A stretch of 64,000 nucleotides of DNA from Streptomyces sp. WMMB 322. Its GTDB lineage: Bacteria > Actinomycetota > Actinomycetes > Streptomycetales > Streptomycetaceae. Below, piece after piece: positions 33,488 through 43,081 of this stretch. Below the pieces are notes generated by a model. The model ran no database searches. It had not been told where the DNA came from and was given only the letters and a program-made list of their open reading frames with translations. Positions within the stretch are counted from its first letter, which is position 1, and every line of letters begins with the position of its first letter. The position numbers and the translations under genes are program-made. The DNA is taken from positions 186,001 through 250,000 of the forward strand of contig NZ_FMHI01000002.1 in the NCBI RefSeq assembly GCF_900090145.1, read 5' to 3'.

Positions 33488-34468
33488 ATGGCCGATTCCC
33501 CTCTCCCCCCGCCCGGAGCGCGTCCCTCGCGGGCCGGGTCACAGGCCGGGTCCGCCCCGGTACTGAGCACCGTGATCCTCCCCGTACTGCGCTGGCACGA
33601 GGGCGGACGCGACCGGTGGCAGCGTGCCGAGGAACTGGGCTTCGGCACCGCCTACACCTACGACCACCTCTCGTGGCGGGCCAACTTCCGCGACGGACCG
33701 TGGTTCGGCGCCCTGCCGACCCTGACCGCTGCCGCGTCGGCCACATCACGCATGCGCCTGGGCACCCTCGTCACCTCGCCCAACTTCCGGCATCCCGTGA
33801 CGCTGGCCAAGGAACTGATGTCCCTGGACGACATCAGCGGCGGCCGCCTCACCCTGGGCATCGGCGCGGGCGGCAACGGCTTCGACGCGACGGCGCTCGG
33901 CCAGGAGCCGTGGACGCCGCGGGAGCGCGCGGAGCGCTTCGGGGAGTTCGTGCCGCTGCTGGACAGGCTGCTCCGCGAACCGGTCGTCTCCCACCGGGGC
34001 GCCTTCTACTCGGCCGACGAGGTGCGCGGCATCCCCGGTTGTGTGCAGCGCCCCCGCCTGCCCTTCGCAGTGGCCGCGACGGGCCCCCGCGGCATGCTGC
34101 TCGCCGCGCGCCACGGCCGGGCCTGGGTGACGACGGGCGATCCGCGCATCGCCGCGACGGGCACCCCCGCCGAGGGGCTCCAGGCCGTACGCGACCAGAT
34201 CGAGCGGCTCGGCACGGCCTGCGACCAGGCCGGACGGGAGGCGTCGGAGCTGGAGAAGGTCCTGCTCACCGGGTTCGTGCCGGGTACGCCCCTGGACTCC
34301 GTGGACGCCTTCGTCGACTTCGCCGGGAAGTACGCGGAGGCGGGCATCACCGAGATCGTGCTGCACTGGCCGATTCCCGACTCGCAGTTCGCCGCCGACG
34401 AGAAGGTCTTCGAGCGCATCGCCACCGAGGGCCCGTCGCAGCTCAGGAGCCCGGCGGCACAGCAGTAG
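33488..34468 (+). CDS. LLM class flavin-dependent oxidoreductase
   Basis: A 326-residue luciferase-like monooxygenase-fold protein. Marks include the N-terminal strand VLSTVILPVLRWHEGGRDRWQRAEELGFGTAYTYDHLSW, the cofactor segment GTLVTSPNFRHPVTLAKELMSLDDISGGRLTLGIGAGG, and FAVAATGPRGMLLAARHGRAWVT. It binds FMN or F420, which sequence alone does not settle. The substrate is unknown. The ATG at 33488 directly follows a -10 box, consistent with a leaderless transcript. It is divergent from htpX. Confidence 0.88.
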   Translation: MADSPLPPPGARPSRAGSQAGSAPVLSTVILPVLRWHEGGRDRWQRAEELGFGTAYTYDHLSWRANFRDGPWFGALPTLTAAASATSRMRLGTLVTSPNFRHPVTLAKELMSLDDISGGRLTLGIGAGGNGFDATALGQEPWTPRERAERFGEFVPLLDRLLREPVVSHRGAFYSADEVRGIPGCVQRPRLPFAVAATGPRGMLLAARHGRAWVTTGDPRIAATGTPAEGLQAVRDQIERLGTACDQAGREASELEKVLLTGFVPGTPLDSVDAFVDFAGKYAEAGITEIVLHWPIPDSQFAADEKVFERIATEGPSQLRSPAAQQ

Positions 34469-34652
34469 ACCCACAGCGCGAGAACCGCGGGGGCAGTGCG
34501 CGAGCCGCGCGAGGTGCGAGAACCACGCGGGGGCAGTGCGGGACGCCGGCCGGGAGGCGCTCCCGCCGCCGCGGAGGGCACATGCCCCGTTCGCCGCTCA
34601 TCAGGGGAGCCCTCCGCACTGGTGTGCGTGCATATGCGGGAAGATGGTCGCT

Positions 34653-35690
34653 GTGACTGAGCCGCCCGCATTCCGCGCACCCAGCGCTCCCCCCGCCGAT
34701 CCGGCAGCCGGTTCCCCCCGGGCCGCCCGGGTCCGCGCCGCCGCTCCCGCGGTCGTGTCCGTGTCCGCCCCGGCCCACCCCGTACGGCCCCGCCTGATCG
34801 CGACCGACCTCGACGGCACGCTGCTGCGTGACGACAAGACCGTCTCCGAACGCACCGTCGCCACCCTCGCCGCCGCGGAGGCCGCGGGCCTCGACGTCTT
34901 CTTCGTCACAGGGCGCCCCGCCCGCTGGATGGACGTCGTCAGCGACCACGTCCACGGCCACGGCCTCGCCATCTGTGCGAACGGCGCCGCGGTCGTCGAC
35001 CTGCACCGCGGACGTCAGGTCGTCGACGTACGGGCGCTGGAGCGGTACGACGCGCTCGCGGTGGTCGGAGCGCTCCGCGAGGCGGCTCCCGGCGTGAGCT
35101 TCGCCGTCGAACGCGTCGGCGGCCTCCACCTCGACCCGCAGTACCCGGCGCTGCACCCCGACCCCGTGCGGATCGTCGCACCCGTGGAGAAGCTGCTGGG
35201 CCCGGAGGACGAGGAGCCCGTGCTGAAGCTGCTGGCCCACCACCCGGAGCTGGAGCCGGACGAGTTCCTCGCCCTGGGACGCGAAGTGGCCGGCACGCAC
35301 GCCCAGTTCACCCGCTCCAGCAAGTCCGCGCTGCTGGAGATCAGCGGTACGGGTGTGAGCAAGGCCAGCACGCTTGCGCGGTGCTGTGCGCAGCGCGGCG
35401 TCAGGCCCGAGGAGGTCGTGGCGTTCGGGGACATGCCGAACGACCTGGAGATGCTGAGCTGGGCCGGCACGTCGTACGCGATGGCCAACGCGCATCCCGA
35501 GGTGCTTGCCGCCACCACCGACCACACGTCCTCCAACGAGGCCGACGGTGTCGCCGAGGTCATCGAGAACCTGCTGCTCCGGTACGGGCAACGGCTGCCG
35601 GACGGCGGTCCGCGGGGGGCGCGGGGCGGCGTGGGCGGTCACGGCGCGCCGGGGCGTCGCTCGCCGCTTCGCGGGCAAGCATCCGGCTGA
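34653..35690 (+). CDS. HAD superfamily Cof-type phosphatase
   Basis: A 345-residue protein: an N-terminal Pro/Ala-rich stretch of about 45 residues, then a Cof/IIB HAD domain with [28 protein letters not shown], a Lys in GTGVSKASTLARC and [17 protein letters not shown] 34653 is preferred because GGGAAGA lies eight bases upstream; ATG 34644 is the alternative. Substrate unknown. The last 131 bases overlap the end of the convergent cydDC gene, the coding tail being low-complexity (GGPRGARGGVGGHGAPGR). It is a probable paralogue of the HAD gene downstream of serS. Confidence 0.85.
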   Translation: MTEPPAFRAPSAPPADPAAGSPRAARVRAAAPAVVSVSAPAHPVRPRLIATDLDGTLLRDDKTVSERTVATLAAAEAAGLDVFFVTGRPARWMDVVSDHVHGHGLAICANGAAVVDLHRGRQVVDVRALERYDALAVVGALREAAPGVSFAVERVGGLHLDPQYPALHPDPVRIVAPVEKLLGPEDEEPVLKLLAHHPELEPDEFLALGREVAGTHAQFTRSSKSALLEISGTGVSKASTLARCCAQRGVRPEEVVAFGDMPNDLEMLSWAGTSYAMANAHPEVLAATTDHTSSNEADGVAEVIENLLLRYGQRLPDGGPRGARGGVGGHGAPGRRSPLRGQASG

Positions 35691-38600
35691 ACGGCCCGCC
35701 GGCGGCGGCCAGTTCACCGTACGTGCCGCGTTCGACGGTTCGGCCCGCGTCGAGCACGACCACCTCGTCCACTGCCTCCAGTCCCTTCAGCCGGTGCGTG
35801 ATCAGGACGGTGGTGCGGCCCTCGGTGGCGGCCAGCAGGTCGGCGGTGAGCGCGTCCGCCGTGGGCAGGTCTAGGTGTTCTGCGGGCTCGTCCAGCACGA
35901 GGACGGGGAAGTCCGCGAGCAACGCACGGGCGAGCGCGAGCCGTTGACGCTCCCCGCCGGAGAGGCGTGCACCGTGCTCCCCGACGAGCGTGTCCAGGCC
36001 GTCGGGCAGCAGGTCCGTCCAGGAGTCGAGGCGGGCCCCGGCCAGGGCGCTGCGCAGTTCGCCGTCCGTGGCGTCCTTGCGCGCGAGGAGCAGATTCTCG
36101 CGCAGCGAGCTGTCGAAGACGTGGGCGTCCTGGGCGCACAGTCCCACGAAGCGGCGCACCGTGTCCGAGTTGAGTGCGGTGGCCGGTACTCCGCCGTCGG
36201 CGGGTGCGCCGCCGAGCGTGTACGAGCCGCGCTCCGCGTCGAGGAAGCGCAGCAAGGTACGGGCGAGCGTGGTCTTGCCGGAGCCCGAGGCGCCGACGAC
36301 GGCGACGCGGTGACCGGGGGTGAGCTCCAGGTCGAAACCGGAGAGGGGCGGGGGCGGTTGCCGCCTTGCGGCGTCCTGGCGCGGAGCGTCCGGACGAAGC
36401 GTGCCGGGGCGCTCGGTGCGCTCCGTGTCCGGGTAGCGCGCCGTGACGGAGCGGAGGACGAGCGGGAACGGCGATTCGGGTGCGGGCAGCGGGTGTTCCG
36501 GCTCCCGCACGGGTTCCGGCGCGTCCACGACGTCCCGCACACGACGGGCCGAGCGCAGGGCGCGCTGCCGGTGACTGACGGCGAGGGGCATCCCGTTCAC
36601 CGCCTCGAACGCCGCGAGCGGCGTGAGTACGACGGCGGCGAGCCACACCCCGTCGAGGCGTCCCGCGTGCACCGCCGCGGTTCCGGCCCAGGCGGCGGCG
36701 GTGACCGTGAGGCCGCAGGCGAGGGCCGTCAGACCGGAGCCGAGCGCGGCCGCGGCGGAGGAGCGGGCGGCGATGCGGGTGAGGCGCCGGTCAGCGGCGC
36801 GGGCCGCCTCCTTGCGCGCGGGCAGCGCGCCCGCGACCGTCAACTCCCCGGTGCCGGTGAGGAGATCGACCACCTGCGTCGTCAACACGGCCCGTGCCGG
36901 GGCGAGTCTGCGCTCCGCCCGACGCGAGACCGCGGCCGTGAGTGCCGGGACGGCGACGCCGGCCGCCAGCAGTCCGGCGGCGAGTGCCGCACCGGCCGAC
37001 GGGAGAAGCGCGCCGGTGAATGCGACGGCCGCCGCTCCGGTGACCGCCGCGACGACGGCCGGCAGCAGCCAGCGCAGGTAGCGGTCCTGGAGGGCGTCGA
37101 CGTCGCTGACGAGACGGGTGAGCAGGTCCCCGCGGTGCATGAACCGGAGACCGGCCGGTGCGAGGGGTTCGAGCCTGCGGTAGATGCGGACCCGTACGTC
37201 GGCGAGGACGCGGAGGACCGCGTCGTGCGAGACGAGGCGCTCGGCGTAGCGGAACACGGCGCGTCCGATACCGAAGGTCCTGGTGGCTGTGACGGCGACC
37301 ATCAGGTACAGCACGGGCGGGTGCTGTGAGGCGCGGGAGATCAGCCAGCCCGAGGTGGCCATGAGGCCGACGGCGCAGAGCAGGGCGAGCGAACCGAGCA
37401 CGGCCGCGAGCGTCAGACGGGCCCCGGGCCCGCGCTCATCCGCGGACACGGGCGGGCCGGGATCGTCGCCAGTGCCCGGCCCGGGGGTCTCGCGGGGCGC
37501 GTCCGCCCGTCCGTCCCCCTGTCCGTTCTCCGTATCGACGGACCCCGTACGCACGTGAGTTGTGCCCACGGATGTCGCATTCGGCAGCGGAACGGCCGTG
37601 GACGCGGCGGGCACCGGCGGTGCGAGTGCGACCACCCGGTCCGCCGTGGCCAGCAGGGCCGGGCGGTGCGTGACGAGCAGGACCGTGCGGTCCTCGGAGA
37701 TGCGGCGCAGCGTCGCGGCGACCGAGGACTCGGTCTCGCCGTCGAGGGCCGCGGTCGGCTCGTCGAGCAGGAGGAGCGGCCGGTCGGTGAGGAACGCCCT
37801 TGCCAGGGCGACGCGTTGGCGCTGCCCCGCGGAGATCCCGGCACCCGCTTCACCGACGGCCGTCGCCGGGTCGAGGCCGGCTCCCGCGGCGGTCAGCGCG
37901 GCGGTCACCTGCTCGTCGGTCGCGGTGGGCCGTGCCAGGCGGACGTTGTCGGCGACGGTGCCCGCGAACAGGTGCGGGTGCTGAGGCACCCAGGCGATCT
38001 GGGCGTGCCAGCCGCCGGGGTCGAGGTCGCGCACGTCGGTGCCGTCGACGCGGACGGCGCCCGAGGCGGGCCGTGCGAAGCCCAGCACCGCCTGGAGCAG
38101 CGTCGACTTTCCCGCGCCGGACGGTCCCGTCAGGGCGACCGTCTCGCCGGGGCGCAGGGTCAGGTCCGTCGCGGGCAGCGAGTCGTGGGCGCGGCCTTCG
38201 TGGCGTACGCGGAGCCCGTCGACGGTGAGGGTGGCCGTCCGCAGGTCGGGGGCGGGTGCGCCGGAACCGCGCGGGAGCGGTTCGGCGAGGACGTCGAAGA
38301 CCTCCTCGGCGGGGGACAGCCCTTCGGCGGCCGCGTGGTAGTGGGTGCCGACCTGGCGCAGCGGCAGATAGGCCTCCGGGGCGAGCACGAGGACGAGCAG
38401 GCCGGTGTACAGGTCGAGTTCGCCGTGCACCAGCCGCATCCCGATGCCGACCGCCACCAGCGCGACCGAGATGGTGGCGAGGAGTTCCAGCACGAGGGAC
38501 GAGAGGAAGGCGATGCGCAGGGTGCGCAGGGTGGCACGGCGGTAGTCGTCGGTGATGGCGCGGATGTTGCGGGCCTGGGCCTTCGCGCGGCCGAAGATCT

Positions 38601-39222
38601 TGAGTGTGGGCAGTCCCGACACGACGTCCAGGAAGTGGCCGGACAGCCGGGAGAGCAGGCGCCACCGGCGGTCGGTGTGGGCCTGCGTCGCCCAGCCGAC
38701 GAGGGCCATGAACAGCGGGATGAGGGGGAGTGTGACGAGGATGACCGCGGCGGAGATCCAGTCGGCGCCGACGACGCGGATCAGCACGGCGACGGGCACG
38801 ACGACGGCCAGGGCGAGCTGGGGAAGGTAGCGGGAGAAGTAGCCGTCGAGGGCGTCGATTCCGCGGGTGGCGAGGTTGGCCAGCTCGCCGGTCCGCCGGT
38901 CCGGGAGCCCGGACGGGCCGAGGGCGAGCACGTGGTCCAGGAGGCGTGTGCGCAGCTGGGACTTCACGGCCGCGCTGGAGCGGTGCGCCGCGAGTTCCGT
39001 GAGCCAGGAGACCAGGGCACGGCCGGCGGTGACGGCGAGGAGCAGCAGGAGCTGGTCGTGCACACCCGCGCCGTCCTCGAACGCGCGGACGACGAGGTCC
39101 GCGATCAGCACGGCCTGCCCGATCACGAGCAGCGCCGAGACGAGCCCCAGCACAACCGAGGCGGCGAGGAAGACGCGGGTGGTGCGGGCGTGGGCCAGCA
39201 GCCGCGGGTCGACGGGCCTCAT
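35560..39222 (-). CDS. cydDC: fused thiol-reductant ABC exporter CydDC
   Basis: A 1220-residue fusion of two ABC half-transporters. The N-terminal (CydD-like) half has five to six helices and Walker A GPSGAGKST with signature SAGQRQRVALARAF; the C-terminal (CydC-like) half has Walker A GASGSGKTT, signature LSGGERQRLALARAL and VLVLDEPAEHLD. A long hydrophilic linker near residues 540-600 joins them. The complex exports glutathione/cysteine in E. coli and is needed to assemble cytochrome bd; in actinobacteria the physiological thiol is unclear. ATG 39222 is preceded by GGGAG nine bases away, 13 bases after cydB. Its end overlaps the convergent HAD gene by 131 bases. Confidence 0.94.
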   Translation of the reverse strand: MRPVDPRLLAHARTTRVFLAASVVLGLVSALLVIGQAVLIADLVVRAFEDGAGVHDQLLLLLAVTAGRALVSWLTELAAHRSSAAVKSQLRTRLLDHVLALGPSGLPDRRTGELANLATRGIDALDGYFSRYLPQLALAVVVPVAVLIRVVGADWISAAVILVTLPLIPLFMALVGWATQAHTDRRWRLLSRLSGHFLDVVSGLPTLKIFGRAKAQARNIRAITDDYRRATLRTLRIAFLSSLVLELLATISVALVAVGIGMRLVHGELDLYTGLLVLVLAPEAYLPLRQVGTHYHAAAEGLSPAEEVFDVLAEPLPRGSGAPAPDLRTATLTVDGLRVRHEGRAHDSLPATDLTLRPGETVALTGPSGAGKSTLLQAVLGFARPASGAVRVDGTDVRDLDPGGWHAQIAWVPQHPHLFAGTVADNVRLARPTATDEQVTAALTAAGAGLDPATAVGEAGAGISAGQRQRVALARAFLTDRPLLLLDEPTAALDGETESSVAATLRRISEDRTVLLVTHRPALLATADRVVALAPPVPAASTAVPLPNATSVGTTHVRTGSVDTENGQGDGRADAPRETPGPGTGDDPGPPVSADERGPGARLTLAAVLGSLALLCAVGLMATSGWLISRASQHPPVLYLMVAVTATRTFGIGRAVFRYAERLVSHDAVLRVLADVRVRIYRRLEPLAPAGLRFMHRGDLLTRLVSDVDALQDRYLRWLLPAVVAAVTGAAAVAFTGALLPSAGAALAAGLLAAGVAVPALTAAVSRRAERRLAPARAVLTTQVVDLLTGTGELTVAGALPARKEAARAADRRLTRIAARSSAAAALGSGLTALACGLTVTAAAWAGTAAVHAGRLDGVWLAAVVLTPLAAFEAVNGMPLAVSHRQRALRSARRVRDVVDAPEPVREPEHPLPAPESPFPLVLRSVTARYPDTERTERPGTLRPDAPRQDAARRQPPPPLSGFDLELTPGHRVAVVGASGSGKTTLARTLLRFLDAERGSYTLGGAPADGGVPATALNSDTVRRFVGLCAQDAHVFDSSLRENLLLARKDATDGELRSALAGARLDSWTDLLPDGLDTLVGEHGARLSGGERQRLALARALLADFPVLVLDEPAEHLDLPTADALTADLLAATEGRTTVLITHRLKGLEAVDEVVVLDAGRTVERGTYGELAAAGGPFSRMLAREAASDAPARRDRPRRPAPPADRRPAAVARTGAAGSR

Positions 39223-39235
39223 CGGCGGCGCTCCC

Positions 39236-40237
39236 TCAGTGGTTCCCGGCGATGTGCCGGGTTCCGATGCGCTTGCGGAAGACCCAGTACGTCCAGCCCT
39301 GGTAGAGCATCACGACCGGGGTGGCGAACGCCGCGCACCACGTCATGATCTTCAGGGTGTACGGGTTGGAGGCGGCGTTCTCAGCCGTCAGGCTCCAGCG
39401 CGGGTCGAGCGAGGAGGGCATGACGTCCGGGAAGAGCGCGAAGAACAGCGCCGCCGTCCACGCGGCAACGGTCACCCCGGACAGACCGAACGCCCAGCCC
39501 TCGCGGGCGGCGCCGCCCGCCACGACGGCGGCGAGGAGGGCGGCCACGGCGACCGCGGACGCGACGAGGCTCCTGCCGTCGCCGGAGTCCAGCTGCGTCC
39601 AGGTGAGGAATCCGGCGGTGATCACGCCGCAGAACGGGCCCGTCACCGTGGCCAGGCGCCGGGCGCGCGGACGGATGCCGCCCGTCGTCTTGAGCGCGGT
39701 GAACACCGCCCCGTGGAAGGTGAAGAGGGTGAGCGTCACGAGCCCGCCGAGCAGCGCGTACGGGCCGAGGAGGTCGGCGAGCCCGCCCGCGTAGTTCTTG
39801 TCCGCGTCGATGGGAACGCCCCGTACGAGGTTGGCGAAGACCAGACCCCACAGGAAGGCCGGCAGCAGCGAGGTGACGAACAGGGCCCGCTCCCAGCGGT
39901 CCTGCCACTTCGTCTCCTGGCGCTTGGCGCGGTACTCGAAGGCGACTCCGCGGACGATAAGGCAGACCAGGATGACCAGCAGCGGCAGGTAGAAGCCGGA
40001 GAAGAGCGTCGCGTACCAGTCGGGGAACGCGGCGAAGGTGGCGCTGGCGGCCGTGATCAGCCACACCTCGTTGCCGTCCCACACGGGCCCGATGGTGTTG
40101 ATCAGCACCCGCCGCTCCCCGCGGTCGCGGGCGAGGAGCCGGGTGAGGACCCCGACGCCGAAGTCGAAGCCTTCGAGGAAGAAGTAGCCGGTCCACAGCA
40201 CGGCGATCACCGCGAACCAGAGGTCGTGAAGCTGCAT
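39236..40237 (-). CDS. cydB: cytochrome bd ubiquinol/menaquinol oxidase subunit II
   Basis: A 333-residue integral membrane subunit with about eight or nine helices, beginning MQLHDLWFAVIAVLWTGYFFLEGFDFGVGVLT, the standard CydB N terminus, and containing IGPVWDGNEVWLIT. With CydA it forms the high-oxygen-affinity quinol oxidase of microaerobic growth. It starts ten bases after cydA and is followed 13 bases later by the assembly exporter, in the order cydA-cydB-cydDC. Confidence 0.97.
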   Translation of the reverse strand: MQLHDLWFAVIAVLWTGYFFLEGFDFGVGVLTRLLARDRGERRVLINTIGPVWDGNEVWLITAASATFAAFPDWYATLFSGFYLPLLVILVCLIVRGVAFEYRAKRQETKWQDRWERALFVTSLLPAFLWGLVFANLVRGVPIDADKNYAGGLADLLGPYALLGGLVTLTLFTFHGAVFTALKTTGGIRPRARRLATVTGPFCGVITAGFLTWTQLDSGDGRSLVASAVAVAALLAAVVAGGAAREGWAFGLSGVTVAAWTAALFFALFPDVMPSSLDPRWSLTAENAASNPYTLKIMTWCAAFATPVVMLYQGWTYWVFRKRIGTRHIAGNH

Positions 40238-40247
40238 CGCGTGCTCC

Positions 40248-41774
40248 TCAGTACGAGAAGGCCATGGGCCGGTCGGGGTCGTCGCTGTCGTGCCCGCCGA
40301 TCCGGGTGGGCGGGTTGAGGTCGGATTCGGTCAGCTCCGGCGGTCCGGCCTTGACGTACTTCGCCAGCAGCTTGACCTCGATGGCGGCGAGCAGCGCGTA
40401 CAGGGCGATGAAGACGCTCATGGAGGTGACCACTTCGCCCTGGCTGACGCTGGGGGAGACCCCCGCGGCCGTGGGCAGCACACCGAAGACGACCCAGGGC
40501 TGGCGGCCGGTCTCGGTGAAGATCCAGCCCCACGAGTTGGCGATCAGCGGGAACGCCAGGGTGTACAGCGCGAGGCGCCAGTACCAGCGGGTGAGGGCGG
40601 GGCCGAGTTCGCGGTCGCGGGTGAGGGCCAGTCGCGGAACCTCGTCGTCGGCGGTGCGCAGGCGTGGTGAGAGCCAGAGCCTGCGCCGGGTGAGATACAG
40701 CCCTGCCGCACCGAGCGCGAAGGAGGTCATCCCGAAGCCGATCATCCACCGGAACGACCAGTAGGCGAGCGGGATGTTGGGCCGGAAGTCGTCGATGCCG
40801 AGCTTGTCGCCGTACTTCTCGCGCATCGCCTCGTTGGTGTCGTTGATGCCGGGCACGGCCTCGGAGAAGTTGTCGTGCGCGAGGAACGAGAGCAGTCCGG
40901 GGACCTCCAGGGCGACCTCGTTGTGGCCCTTCTCCACGTCGCCGTAGGCGAAGAGCGAGAACGGCGCGGGCGCCTGGGTGTCCCAGAGCGCTTCGGCGGA
41001 GGCCATCTTCATCGGCTGCTGCTCGTACATGATCTTCGCCAGCCGGTCGCCGGTGACGGCCGTGAGCACTCCGGCCACCACCATCACGACCAGTCCGAGC
41101 CGCATCGAGGAGCGCATCACGGGCACGTGCCGCCCCCGCATCAGGTGGTACGCGGCGATGCCGACCATGAACGCCCCGCCGGTGAGGAAGGCGGCGACGA
41201 GGGTGTGCCCGAACTGCGCCAGCGCCGTGTTCTGCGTGAGCACCTGCATGAAGTCGGTGAGTTCGGCACGTCCGTTCTCGGCGTTCATGCGGTAGCCGAC
41301 GGGGTGCTGCATCCAGGAGTTGGCGGCGAGGATGAAGTACGCGGACAGGACGGTGCCGAGAGCCACCATCCACATGCATCCCGCGTGGATGTGCTTGGGC
41401 AGCTTGTCCCAGCCGAAGATCCACAGGCCGATGAAGGTGGACTCGAAGAAGAACGCGACGAGCGCCTCGAAGGCGAGGGGCGCTCCGAAGACGTCGCCGA
41501 CGAACCGGGAGTAGTCCGACCAGTTCATGCCGAACTGGAACTCCTGCAGGATGCCGGTCACCACACCGAGGGCGATATTGATCAGGAAGAGCTTGCCCCA
41601 GAACTTGGTGGACCTGAGGTACATCTCCCTGCCCGTGCGCACCCAGGCCGTCTCCAGGCCGGCGACGAGCGCGGCGAGGGAGATCGTCAGCGGGACGAAC
41701 AGGAAGTGGTAGACGGTCGTGACGCCGAACTGCCAGCGCGCCAGGGTCTCCGGCGCCAGTGCTGCCATCTCCAC
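40248..41774 (-). CDS. cydA: cytochrome bd ubiquinol/menaquinol oxidase subunit I
   Basis: A 508-residue heme-bearing subunit. It has about nine helices, with TVYHFLFVPLTISLAAL near the N terminus (His ligand to heme b595 or d), EFQFGMNWSDYSRFVGDVFGAPLAFE, and the quinol-site motif NSWGWIFTETGRQPW. The Q loop appears short. The enzyme reduces oxygen without proton pumping when oxygen is low. The GTG at 41774 is chosen because GGAGAG lies six bases before it; ATG 41768 is possible. A Rex operator lies 92 bases upstream of the start. Confidence 0.97.
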   Translation of the reverse strand: MEMAALAPETLARWQFGVTTVYHFLFVPLTISLAALVAGLETAWVRTGREMYLRSTKFWGKLFLINIALGVVTGILQEFQFGMNWSDYSRFVGDVFGAPLAFEALVAFFFESTFIGLWIFGWDKLPKHIHAGCMWMVALGTVLSAYFILAANSWMQHPVGYRMNAENGRAELTDFMQVLTQNTALAQFGHTLVAAFLTGGAFMVGIAAYHLMRGRHVPVMRSSMRLGLVVMVVAGVLTAVTGDRLAKIMYEQQPMKMASAEALWDTQAPAPFSLFAYGDVEKGHNEVALEVPGLLSFLAHDNFSEAVPGINDTNEAMREKYGDKLGIDDFRPNIPLAYWSFRWMIGFGMTSFALGAAGLYLTRRRLWLSPRLRTADDEVPRLALTRDRELGPALTRWYWRLALYTLAFPLIANSWGWIFTETGRQPWVVFGVLPTAAGVSPSVSQGEVVTSMSVFIALYALLAAIEVKLLAKYVKAGPPELTESDLNPPTRIGGHDSDDPDRPMAFSY

Positions 41775-41865
41775 GGGCTCTCTCCTTTGCCTCGCGGCTG
41801 CGGCCGGTAGCCGGCGAGAGATTCATCCGCGTTCGGACGGCTGTGACCGGACCGCACAAGGTACT

Positions 41866-41881
41866 CGTGAATGCGTTCACA
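41866..41881. promoter_or_regulatory. Rex operator of the cyd operon
   Basis: On the minus strand this reads TGTGAACGCATTCACG, one base from the Streptomyces Rex consensus TGTGAACGNNTTCACA. A -10 box TACGAT (minus strand, 41897-41892) ends ten bases upstream, so the operator sits at or just past the transcript start. Rex-NAD+ would repress cyd, and high NADH would release it under oxygen limitation; cydABCD is an established Rex target in S. coelicolor. Confidence 0.85.
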
Positions 41882-41891
41882 TTCACAAGAC

Positions 41892-41897
41892 ATCGTA
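41892..41897 (-). promoter_or_regulatory. -10 box of the cyd operon
   Basis: TACGAT on the minus strand, directly upstream of the Rex operator; -35 not confidently seen. Confidence 0.5.
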
Positions 41898-41938
41898 CGA
41901 CCGGGCTTTTCGGACACGGCGAGGGGGTCCCCGGAACG

Positions 41939-41982
41939 CGGAACGCCCCCCGCACCAGGCTTCAGGTGCGGGGGCCGTTCCG
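41939..41982 (-). terminator. 18-bp hairpin between hisC and cydA
   Basis: Arms 41939-41956 and 41965-41982 pair with one mismatch around an 8-base loop. It lies 19 bases past the hisC stop, so it separates hisC transcription from the downstream cyd promoter. Confidence 0.75.
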
Positions 41983-42001
41983 CGGGGACGGAAGCCGGGG
42001 G

Positions 42002-43081
42002 TCAGAACTCGCTCTTGCGGAAGGCCGCGGCGGTCTGCAGGAAGATGTCGTTCGCCTCGCTCTCCCCCACCGTGACTCGCACTCCCTCGCCCGGGAACGG
42101 CCTGATCATCACGCCCGCCTTCTCGCACAGCCCGGCGAAGGCGCTCGTACGGTCCCCGAGACGCAGCCACACGAAGTTGGCCTGCGAGGCCGGAACCGTC
42201 CAGCCCTGTGCGACCAGTTCGCGCGAGACGCGGGCGCGCTCGGCGACGAGCCCTTCGACCCTCTCGAGCAGTTCGTTCTCGCTGCGCAGCGAGGCGACCG
42301 CCGCGTCCTGGGCGACCTGGCTGACGCCGAAGGGCACCGCGGTCTTGCGCAGCGCGGCGGCGACGGGCTCGTGCGCGACCGCGAAGCCGACCCGGAGGCC
42401 GGCCAGGCCGTACGCCTTGGAGAAGGTGCGCAGCACGCACACGTTGGGGCGGTCACGGTAGAGATCCAGGCCGTCGACGACGGTCTCGTCGCGCACGAAC
42501 TCGCGGTAGGCCTCGTCCAGAACCACCAGGACATCGTCCGGGACCCGGTCGAGGAACCGCTCCAGGGCGTCCCGCGGGATGGCCACGCCCGTCGGGTTGT
42601 TGGGGTTGCAGACGAAGATCAGCCGGGTGCGGTCGGTGACGGCGTCGGCCATGGCGTCCAGGTCGTGCTCCTCGCCGTCGGTGAGGGGCACCTGCACCGA
42701 CGCGGCGCCGGAGATCTGGGTGATGATCGGGTACGCCTCGAACGACCGCCAGGCGTAGATCACTTCGTCACCGGGGCCCGCCGTGCTCTGCAGCAGCTGC
42801 TGTGCGACGCCGACCGAGCCGGTGCCGGTGGCCACATGCTCGACGGGGACGCCGAAGCGGCTCGCGATCGCCTCCATCAGGCCGGTGCAGGCCATGTCCG
42901 GGTAGCGGTTGGCCGCGCCGGCGGCGGCGGTCATCGCCTCCAGCACGCCGGGGAGCGGGGGGCAGGGGTTCTCGTTCGAGGACAGCTTGTACGCGGCGGG
43001 CCCCGAGGAGGCCGGCCGGCCCGGCTTGTACGTGGGAATGCCTTCGAGCGCGCCGCGCAGCCTGGGCTTGTTCTCACTCAC
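42002..43081 (-). CDS. hisC: histidinol-phosphate/aromatic aminotransferase
   Basis: A 359-residue class I/II PLP aminotransferase. Marks are [15 protein letters not shown] (N terminus), [21 protein letters not shown] and the PLP lysine in [17 protein letters not shown]. It acts on histidinol phosphate and possibly aromatic amino acids. It stands alone, not in a his operon, as is common for a second hisC copy. GTG 43081 has GGAGGAG seven bases upstream. A -10-like TAGGGT occurs at 43130-43125 on the minus strand. Confidence 0.9.
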   Translation of the reverse strand: MSENKPRLRGALEGIPTYKPGRPASSGPAAYKLSSNENPCPPLPGVLEAMTAAAGAANRYPDMACTGLMEAIASRFGVPVEHVATGTGSVGVAQQLLQSTAGPGDEVIYAWRSFEAYPIITQISGAASVQVPLTDGEEHDLDAMADAVTDRTRLIFVCNPNNPTGVAIPRDALERFLDRVPDDVLVVLDEAYREFVRDETVVDGLDLYRDRPNVCVLRTFSKAYGLAGLRVGFAVAHEPVAAALRKTAVPFGVSQVAQDAAVASLRSENELLERVEGLVAERARVSRELVAQGWTVPASQANFVWLRLGDRTSAFAGLCEKAGVMIRPFPGEGVRVTVGESEANDIFLQTAAAFRKSEF

